A stretch of DNA of 20,308 nt. Source: Bacteroidales bacterium. GTDB lineage: Bacteria; Bacteroidota; Bacteroidia; Bacteroidales; Bacteroidaceae. Below the pieces are notes generated by a model. That model ran no database searches. It saw only the letters and a list, made by a program, of their open reading frames with translations, and was not told the DNA's origin. The DNA is taken from NCBI GenBank assembly GCA_004557185.1, contig SFEP01000044.1, forward strand, positions 1-20,308, written 5' to 3'. Positions 15,703 through 20,308 of this stretch are shown piece by piece; position 1 is the first letter of the stretch, and every line of letters begins with the position of its first letter. Position numbers and translations under genes: made by a program.

Positions 15703-15790
15703 GTTGCCCACGGCCGTGGGCAACGTTACACATGGCCGTGGACGACGTTGCACATGGCCGTGGACAACGTTGCCCACGGCCGTGGACAAC
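15703..15790. repeat. tandem array of four 22-bp palindromic units (array 2)
   Basis: Units start at 15703, 15725, 15747 and 15769, each exactly 22 bp. The first is a complete 22-bp palindrome: GTTGCCCACGG joined to CCGTGGGCAAC. The others keep the CCGTGG half and vary in the left arm (ACATGG for CCACGG in units 2 and 3). Period, copy number and the CCACGG/CCGTGG core equal those of array 1 at 119-206, though the flanking arms differ. It lies between the convergent GH20 and carboxynorspermidine dehydrogenase-like genes. Confidence 0.9.
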
Positions 15791-15831
15791 GAACGAAGCC
15801 CTTTCTTGACATGGCGAAGCCAGTGTCCATT

Positions 15832-15857
15832 CCCGTTTCCGGTCTTGTAAAAACGGG
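15832..15857. repeat. 26-bp box following array 2, with inverted repeat CCCGTTT/AAACGGG
   Basis: Starts with CCCGTTTCCGG and ends in AAACGGG; the 7-bp ends are exact complements. The box is 42 bp after array 2 and matches 245-270, which follows array 1, at about 18 of 26 positions in the same orientation. Confidence 0.6.
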
Positions 15858-16079
15858 TTGGCTCCTTGTCATGCTACCAGTTGGTAGGGGGAATGCTCTG
15901 CGCCTTTTGGCGATGCGCTTTCTCATCCTCCGAAAGCCCCGCAATCGTGTGTGGCTTGCCACAACTTCCCGCTCCAAGGGGAGAACCGGCGGAAGGTGGC
16001 GAAGGGGGGCATCATCTGTTGCGCAAGGTGGGCAGGCTGCTGCGAGCACCGCTGGCCGAGGGTTTTACAAACACAAAAG
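15858..16079. other. intergenic remainder without recognised gene
   Basis: The stretch holds a 6-bp inverted repeat (CTACCA-GT-TGGTAG, 15874-15887) and small open frames on both strands, none with a recognisable family, signal peptide or good codon pattern. I see no RNA gene or mobile element. It may be the tail of the repeat element that contains array 2. Confidence 0.4.
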
Positions 16080-16127
16080 CGTCACCGCGGGCAACCCTCC
16101 ACATCGGAGAGGCTGCCCGCGGTGACG
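16080..16127 (-). terminator. intrinsic terminator of the carboxynorspermidine dehydrogenase-like gene
   Basis: A perfect 14-bp stem (16080-16093 with 16114-16127) and a partly paired 20-nt loop. Read on the minus strand it is followed by TTTTGTGTTTGT, and it is 24 bp after the stop codon at 16151. Confidence 0.85.
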
Positions 16128-16150
16128 GGTAGGCAGTGACAAGTGGCTGA

Positions 16151-17347
16151 TTAGTCCAGTTCCAGGTCGCCGTCGAAGATTTCGTGCCAGGGAAGGCCCT
16201 GCTTGTTGAGTTCTTCCATGAAGGGATCGGGGTCGAACTCCTCCACGTTCCACACGCCGGGACGTTTCCAAAGACCCAGCATGAACATGCGGGCACCGAT
16301 GCAAGCGGGCACGCCCGTGGTGTAGCTTACGCCCTGCATGCCCGTTTCCTCGTAGGCAGCCTGGTGCGAGCAGTTGTTGTAGACGTAGTAGGTGTGTTCC
16401 TTGCCGTCCTTCAAACCGCGGATGCGGCAACCTATGCTCGTTTCACCGTCGTAGTTCTCGCCGAGGTCCTGCGGGTTAGGCAGCACGGCCTTGAGGAACT
16501 GCAGGGGCACAATTTCGTGACCCTCGTAGTTGATGGGTACGATGGAGGCCATGCCGATGTTCTGAATGACGCGAAGGTGTGTGAGATACTCTTGGCCGAA
16601 AGTCATCCAGAAGCGGGCGCGCTTGATGGTAGGATAGTTCTTCACCAGACTCTCGATTTCCTCATGGTGCAGCAGGTAGCTCTCTTTCGGGCCTACGTTG
16701 GGGTAGGTCAGCGGGCGGTGAATTTCCAGCGGTTCGGTTTCCACCCACTGTCCGTTTTCCCAATAAAGACCCTTCTGCGTGATTTCGCGGATGTTGATTT
16801 CGGGGTTGAAGTTGGTGGCGAACGCCTTGTGGTGGTTGCCAGCGTTGCAGTCTACGATGTCGAGATACTGGATTTCATCGAAATGATGCTTGGCGGCATA
16901 GGCGGTGTAGATGCTCGTCACGCCGGGGTCGAAGCCGCAGCCGAGGATGGCGGTCAAGCCGGCCTGCTCGAAGCGTTCCTTGTAGGCCCACTGCCAGGAG
17001 TACTCGAAGTGAGCCTCGTCCTTAGGCTCGTAGTTGGCTGTGTCGAGGTAGGAGCATCCGCACTGCAGGCAAGCCTCCATGATGGTGAGGTCCTGGTAGG
17101 GCAGGGCGAGGTTCATCACGAGGTCGGGCTTGAACTCGTTGAAGAGGGCGCAGAGCTGTTCCACGCTGTCGGCATCCACTTGTGCTGTTTTGATGTCAGG
17201 ACGGCCGATGGCCTTGACAATGGCATCGCACTTCGACTTGGTGCGACTGGCAATCATGATTTCGCTGAACACGTCGGTGTTCTTGGCCACTTTGTGGGCG
17301 GCTACCGTGGCTACGCCGCCGGCGCCGATGATGAGAACTTTTCCCAT
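16151..17347 (-). CDS. carboxynorspermidine/carboxyspermidine dehydrogenase-like, saccharopine dehydrogenase family
   Basis: 398 aa, cytoplasmic. An N-terminal Rossmann fold starts at once with VLIIGAGGVATVAAHK (GxGGxA at about 8-13), followed by 'IASRTKSKCDAI' for NADPH binding. Later blocks 'ALPYQDLTIMEACLQCGCSYLDTANYE' and 'ILGCGFDPGVTSIYTAYAAK' are typical of the bacterial saccharopine-dehydrogenase-like proteins of about 400 aa. In Bacteroides and Vibrio these act as carboxynorspermidine dehydrogenases, which join aspartate semialdehyde to a diamine in the alternative spermidine pathway. The partner decarboxylase (NspC) is not in the window, so the specific role rests on length and motifs. 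A saccharopine reductase role is less likely. The gene stands alone between its terminator and the DUF4488-like gene. Confidence 0.85.
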   Translation of the reverse strand: MGKVLIIGAGGVATVAAHKVAKNTDVFSEIMIASRTKSKCDAIVKAIGRPDIKTAQVDADSVEQLCALFNEFKPDLVMNLALPYQDLTIMEACLQCGCSYLDTANYEPKDEAHFEYSWQWAYKERFEQAGLTAILGCGFDPGVTSIYTAYAAKHHFDEIQYLDIVDCNAGNHHKAFATNFNPEINIREITQKGLYWENGQWVETEPLEIHRPLTYPNVGPKESYLLHHEEIESLVKNYPTIKRARFWMTFGQEYLTHLRVIQNIGMASIVPINYEGHEIVPLQFLKAVLPNPQDLGENYDGETSIGCRIRGLKDGKEHTYYVYNNCSHQAAYEETGMQGVSYTTGVPACIGARMFMLGLWKRPGVWNVEEFDPDPFMEELNKQGLPWHEIFDGDLELD

Positions 17348-17441
17348 GAAAGAAAATGTATAAAGTTTTTGATGTGTTGATGTCGTGCATCAGGGCAGGG
17401 GAGTGGTGTGCTGGCCTGCTCTGGTGTGAGGAGAGGGGGTG

Positions 17442-17963
17442 TCAGTCCTCGTCCGAGGGCATCTGCAGTTTGACGCGCACCCACGTTTCGCGTCCCTCGT
17501 GGGTAGCGCCGGGTATTTGGTAGTGCACCTCGAGGCGGTCAGGCCCCTTGAAGCGGTAGGAAATCACGTTGTCGTGCCCCACCAGGTCGGGGTCGGTAAT
17601 GGAGCCCGTGACGTGCTCCACATAGGTAGAGTCGTTCAGGCGTTCGTAGCGTCCCTCGTTGGTGATGATGCTCTGCCCCGACTGGTTGGCAATGAGGAAG
17701 GTGCAGAAGGCACCGCTCTCTTGAAGCACCTTCCATACGGGGAGCTTCACGGGGTGCTGCTTTTGTTTGACAACCTGTATCTGCTGCCACACGCCAGCCA
17801 GTTGCGGCGCAGCATCAGTCTGTGCCCACAGCGCCATGGGCATCATGCAAAGGAGAAATAGGAACCTTTTCGTCAAGCCAAATGAGCAGCGCCAAAGCAG
17901 ATAGGCTTTGAGCGATGCCATGGCGAGAAAAGGTCGGTTGAAAACCAAGCGTTTCATAAGCAT
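17442..17963 (-). CDS. exported DUF4488-like (lipocalin-type) protein
   Basis: 173 aa from the ATG at 17963. The mature part (from about residue 49) reads like DUF4488: 'APQLAGVWQ' at its beginning, 'EGRYERLNDSTYVEHV' in the middle and 'ETWVRVKLQMP' near the end, a small beta-barrel-like domain of unknown function in Bacteroidales. A signal peptide core FLFLLCMMPMALWA precedes Q48. The first 29 residues are unusually long and basic/hydrophobic for a signal n-region. A TTG at 17876 would give a normal 19-residue signal peptide (LTKRFLFLLCMMPMALWAQ) and a 144-aa protein; other ATGs lie at 17957 and 17921. The start is therefore uncertain. It lies between the dehydrogenase-like gene and the acyl-ACP thioesterase gene on the same strand, 59 bp from the latter. 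Confidence 0.75.
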   Translation of the reverse strand: MLMKRLVFNRPFLAMASLKAYLLWRCSFGLTKRFLFLLCMMPMALWAQTDAAPQLAGVWQQIQVVKQKQHPVKLPVWKVLQESGAFCTFLIANQSGQSIITNEGRYERLNDSTYVEHVTGSITDPDLVGHDNVISYRFKGPDRLEVHYQIPGATHEGRETWVRVKLQMPSDED

Positions 17964-18022
17964 GAGGAATAAGAGTATGAGGAATGGATGCTGACGCGGA
18001 CGGGCCGCAGGCCGCGACGGCC

Positions 18023-18769
18023 TCAGGCACGCAGTGTGAAGGCTGCCTTGACTACCACTTCGCCCGTGGTCTTGCGTATTTCAAAGAGGGTACGGGCAGG
18101 GTTTGCCTCGTCGGCTGCCGTCCATATCTGCAGCTCGTCGTGGCAGTACGCCTCCAGGCAGTAGGCCACCTCTATGCGTCGCACGCCGAGACTCCGCACG
18201 GCGTCGGCGTCGAGGCGGTTCAGCATCAGTTCAATGTAACGTATGGAGTTGACGTGCCCGTTGATGTCGAGATCACAGTAGGCCGCCTTGTGCGTGGCCA
18301 CCAGTTGCGGCTCCTTCATACGCATGCGGGCCATGGGGGCAATGGGTGGCGTGGTGCCGGGCATCAAGATGTCGGCAAAACTGCCCTCGGGCAATTGTGT
18401 GAGGTCGGCCGGCAGGCGCGTTTCGGTGTCGATGAGGGCCCAGATGCTCGAGGCGTGTCCGTAGGCCGAGCCGTCGGGGCGCAGCACGCTGAAGTGGCGG
18501 TCGGTGAACTGGCGGTAGAGTTTGTCTACCCAAGTGCGTATGCTGAAAGGCTCGCCGCTGCGCGGACGTTCGTCGATGTCGATGACAAGGCGCGAAAGAA
18601 CCCACACATGGTGGCCCTTAATCATATCCTCATAGCCAAAGCCATGAAGCCCAGCGTGCATGGAGGCGCAACGCAGCATGATGTTGCCCAAATTGCCCCA
18701 CGAAATGCGACCCGCCACATCCTCGGTGAAGGGCTCTACACGGTAATCAAAATCGCTGTAGGGAGTCAT
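18023..18769 (-). CDS. acyl-ACP thioesterase
   Basis: 248 aa from the ATG at 18769; a GTG at 18808 would add 13 residues of poor quality. Two hotdog domains are visible. The N-terminal one (about 1-125) starts 'YRVEPFTEDVAGRISWGNLGNIMLRCAS' and has 'VWVLSRLVIDIDERPRSGE', as in plant FatA/FatB and bacterial homologues. The C-terminal one (about 150-248) holds the catalytic stretch 'YCDLDINGHVNSIRYIE' with the conserved D/N/H pattern, here with S in place of the second N of the usual HVNN. It releases fatty acids from acyl-ACP in the cytoplasm; chain length cannot be inferred. An imperfect -7 match (ATAGTTTG) lies about 50 bp upstream on the minus strand. Confidence 0.87.
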   Translation of the reverse strand: MTPYSDFDYRVEPFTEDVAGRISWGNLGNIMLRCASMHAGLHGFGYEDMIKGHHVWVLSRLVIDIDERPRSGEPFSIRTWVDKLYRQFTDRHFSVLRPDGSAYGHASSIWALIDTETRLPADLTQLPEGSFADILMPGTTPPIAPMARMRMKEPQLVATHKAAYCDLDINGHVNSIRYIELMLNRLDADAVRSLGVRRIEVAYCLEAYCHDELQIWTAADEANPARTLFEIRKTTGEVVVKAAFTLRA

Positions 18770-18847
18770 AAGATAGCATGTGGCACAGCCGCCGTGTGCA
18801 CCGCGCACGCCGCAAACTATGCCTTTTTAGGTGTGTAAAAGTACGCA

Positions 18848-18880
18848 TTACCCCCGTTACCTGCAAGCCTTACCCCCGTT
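18848..18880. repeat. direct repeat TTACCCCCGTT, 22 bp apart, upstream of the thioesterase
   Basis: Identical 11-bp copies at 18848-18858 and 18870-18880. Similar sequence continues after each copy (CCTGCAAGCC; then ACTTGCAAAGCC), so this is a short tandem duplication of about 22 bp. It lies about 80-110 bp before the thioesterase ATG on the minus strand, suitable for a regulator binding on one helical face. Role unproven. Confidence 0.45.
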
Positions 18881-19111
18881 TTTTACTTGCAAAGCCTCTA
18901 TAGAGTCAACAAGCAAGTGCAATAATAATAATGTTTGTAAAACTCTCTCACTGGCGTTGAGAATTTGAGTTTCTTCTTGGTATTCTATTAATTCTATTGA
19001 TTGTACCGCCAAACCGCAACGGTCTTTTTCCAGGAAATGTCGGAAAATCCCCAAATCTTTTATAACTGACAGCGGGTCGCACACCATGTGCGACCCGCTG
19101 CGATGTTTCAC
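18857..19111 (-). pseudogene. AT-rich 84-codon open frame, possible small gene or remnant
   Basis: The translation contains a plausible helical segment (GLAVQSIELIEYQEETQILN, then ASERVLQTLLLLHLLVDSIE) unlike ordinary random frames, and its codons are AT-rich compared with neighbours. Against it, the 5' end overlaps the GC-rich hairpin at 19070-19100, no promoter or start context is evident, and the 3' end covers the TTACCCCCGTT repeats. It could be a short genuine protein, a decayed foreign gene, or chance. No family recognised. Confidence 0.25.
19070..19100 (-). terminator. terminator hairpin after the small-protein gene
   Basis: A perfect 14-bp stem (CAGCGGGTCGCACA and its complement) with a 3-nt loop, 27 bp after the stop codon at 19127. 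The minus-strand continuation is TCAGTTATAAAAG, without a clear T-run, so it is a weaker terminator by sequence. Confidence 0.6.
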
Positions 19112-19126
19112 CTTTTTCGAAGAGAT

Positions 19127-19321
19127 TTATTTTTCGCCTTCGTCAGGCCAAAAGTCGGAGCTCCAGGCGTGACTGCCATCAGAAGCATTGTCATCTTCAT
19201 ACTCGCGCTTGTTGGAAAGTTGCACTCCATTGCCTACCGCATTGGAGGTCTGAATCAGAACAGACTCCTCGAGGTAGAATTTCAGAAGTGTGGATTGGGG
19301 CACTGTATAATTCTTTTTCAT
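19127..19321 (-). CDS. 64-aa small protein downstream of a T9SS-type cargo gene
   Basis: Starts at the ATG at 19321, 19 bp after the stop of the upstream gene on the same strand; the longer frame to 19363 would overlap that gene. It begins MKKNYTVPQSTLLKFYLEES, then a hydrophobic VLIQ, and ends with an acidic, aromatic tail (EYEDDNASDG...SSDFWPDEGEK). There is no classical signal peptide or cysteine. Small proteins beginning 'MKKxYxxP...' with acidic ends recur in Prevotella genomes as far as I know, but no function is established. Co-transcription with the large gene is likely from the 19-bp gap and shared terminator. Confidence 0.65.
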   Translation of the reverse strand: MKKNYTVPQSTLLKFYLEESVLIQTSNAVGNGVQLSNKREYEDDNASDGSHAWSSDFWPDEGEK

Positions 19322-19340
19322 GATTTCGTTTGTAAAGGGA

Positions 19341-20308
19341 TTATTTAATGACTTTCTTACCATTGATAATGTAGATACCCTTTTCGGCCTTGCTGACGCG
19401 GCGTCCTGTCAGGTCGTAGATAGCCTGCGGCGCGTTGTTGCTGCTTTCTACGCTTTCCACGCCGGTAGTCGTGTCCTTGAACGCAAAGCCTCTGACAGAC
19501 TGCGTGCCTGCAAATTCGCTCTTCCTGATCTTCAGGTAAGCCTTGTGTGCGCCGTTGGTAAAGGCAGCGCCGTCAGCTACCATCCAGTAGAAGCCTACCG
19601 AGTTGATGTCATTACTGCTGTTGAGCGACAGGCCGTAGAAATAGTAATCAGCATCTGGAGTAATTACGGTTTCCTCGTCGGTACCCGACAACTGGCTGTT
19701 TGCATCGCAATCGACGGTAGCGATACCTTGCTTGAAGTTGAGTGTGCACGGTACGTCATTGGCCGTATGGACCACCACAGCCTCACCGGCGGGAATAACT
19801 GTACCTTCGGCATAGGTTTCACTCTCCGTGAGAGCACCATTCTCGCTTCTAAACGTGTAGGCTACCGTATTTTCGGGCACTACGAGGTTGTAGTTGCTGT
19901 AATACAACGTAGCATAACCGGTTGCGCCCACAGACAACTGTACATCGGGGAAGGTCGTGCAGTAGTCGCTAAGGACCGTTCCCCCTATTTTCTTGAACAA
20001 GCGAGGTGCACTGCCTGTATCGGAGGTATAGCAAGCCCAACCATTTGTTGCATTTTCTCTGAGATATTGATAAGCATTATCTACAGAAGCGATGCTTCGA
20101 CCATAATTGATCACGGAGAACTGACTGCCATTGTGCTCAATGGTCCATTTTGCCAAGTCACTCGAAGCGTCATCCAGCAACGCACCTTGGTTCTTTTCCG
20201 AAGTACCGCCGGCGTATTGGCTGCCATTAGCCATACGATAATAATCGTCCGGCTTCGTAATTTCCCAAATGCAATCACTTGCCGGCGCTGTGGTCAACGT
20301 GGCAGGCG
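19341..20308 (-). CDS. C-terminal part of a T9SS-type secreted protein (5' end outside window)
   Basis: The frame is open to the window edge; the apparent start at 20297 is a TTG inside the gene, so the N-terminus is missing. The visible 320 or so residues start with PATLTTAPASDCIWEITKP and continue with beta-rich repeats (for example WTIEHNGSQFSVINYGRSI). A module around 'LSVGATGYATLYYSNYNLVVPENTVAYTF...VIPAGEAVVVHTA' is common in Prevotella surface proteins. The last about 28 residues form the sorting tail (IYDLTGRRVSKAEKGIYIINGKKVIK). Function unknown. Codons are more AT-rich than in the first three cargo genes. The 64-aa gene follows directly. Confidence 0.82.
   Translation of the reverse strand, partial: PATLTTAPASDCIWEITKPDDYYRMANGSQYAGGTSEKNQGALLDDASSDLAKWTIEHNGSQFSVINYGRSIASVDNAYQYLRENATNGWACYTSDTGSAPRLFKKIGGTVLSDYCTTFPDVQLSVGATGYATLYYSNYNLVVPENTVAYTFRSENGALTESETYAEGTVIPAGEAVVVHTANDVPCTLNFKQGIATVDCDANSQLSGTDEETVITPDADYYFYGLSLNSSNDINSVGFYWMVADGAAFTNGAHKAYLKIRKSEFAGTQSVRGFAFKDTTTGVESVESSNNAPQAIYDLTGRRVSKAEKGIYIINGKKVIK

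Noticed and set aside
13784..15733. 649-codon minus-strand open frame opposite the GH20 gene
   Set aside because: Antisense shadow of a gene with intact GH20 catalytic residues; it also runs through the strong terminator and into the palindromic array.
15703..15790. CRISPR array or replication-origin iterons
   Set aside because: No unique spacers, and no dnaA, repA or parA-type gene nearby; the palindromic units and convergent location fit an intergenic repeat better.
15697..16125. Open frames across array 2 with HGRGQR/WPWTT-like repeats
   Set aside because: The 22-bp unit is not a multiple of 3, so successive units are read in different frames, and the translated repeats only reflect the DNA palindromes.
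16184..17380. 398-codon plus-strand frame opposite the saccharopine dehydrogenase-family gene
   Set aside because: Mirror image of a real gene with a clear Rossmann start; low-complexity Val/Gly/Ala content.
17391..17423. Hairpin CAGGGCAGG/CCTGCTCTG after the DUF4488-like gene
   Set aside because: It needs a G-T pair, has a 15-nt loop and no T-run, so I could not support it as a terminator.

Overview
The window looks like a G+C-rich Bacteroidales chromosome, most likely Prevotellaceae or a close relative. Four secreted proteins end in the short 'IYDLxGRRV...KGVY...KV' tail typical of type IX secretion (T9SS) cargo. Other lineage markers are an Omp28-family protein, a DUF4369/TlpA-like thioredoxin, a TPR-transmembrane-AraC regulator, a carboxynorspermidine dehydrogenase-like protein, and TAnnTTTG promoter boxes. 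All calls come from reading the sequence; no database search was possible.

Layout. (1) 1-391: the probable last codons of a plus-strand gene, then a convergent intergenic region with a tandem array of 22-bp palindromic units and a minus-strand terminator. (2) 392-6827: three minus-strand genes for T9SS-type secreted proteins: an Omp28-like protein, a 540-aa protein of unknown function, and a 973-aa multidomain Fn3/jelly-roll protein. (3) 6828-7296: a regulatory region carrying a 20-bp perfect palindrome, a promoter box, a 12-bp-stem leader hairpin and a possible coupled leader peptide. It lies in front of the divergent TPR/AraC regulator (7297-8868), which is the natural candidate controller of the secreted-protein cluster. 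(4) 8960-10600: a small acidic conserved-looking protein and a thioredoxin-fold envelope protein, both minus strand. (5) 10774-15436: a plus-strand housekeeping run of polyprenol-phosphate mannosyltransferase-like GT2, dihydroorotase (pyrC), PlsC-type acyltransferase and a GH20 beta-N-acetylhexosaminidase. (6) 15437-16150: a second convergent intergenic region with two strong terminators and a second array of four 22-bp palindromes. (7) 16151-18769: minus-strand carboxynorspermidine dehydrogenase-like protein, a DUF4488-like lipocalin-type protein and an acyl-ACP thioesterase. (8) 18770-20308: an AT-richer patch, a 64-aa small protein, and the 3' part of a fourth T9SS-type protein that runs off the window.

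Most genes are ordinary. The non-coding layer is the most unusual part: two equal-period (22 bp), four-copy palindromic arrays in convergent intergenic regions, each followed about 40 bp later by a related 26-bp box; an 11-bp motif (CACTCCTTTAT) followed by an AT-tract at the same orientation upstream of three genes; and the structured leader of the TPR/AraC regulator. I found no CRISPR array, tRNA, rRNA, transposase or recognisable defence system.
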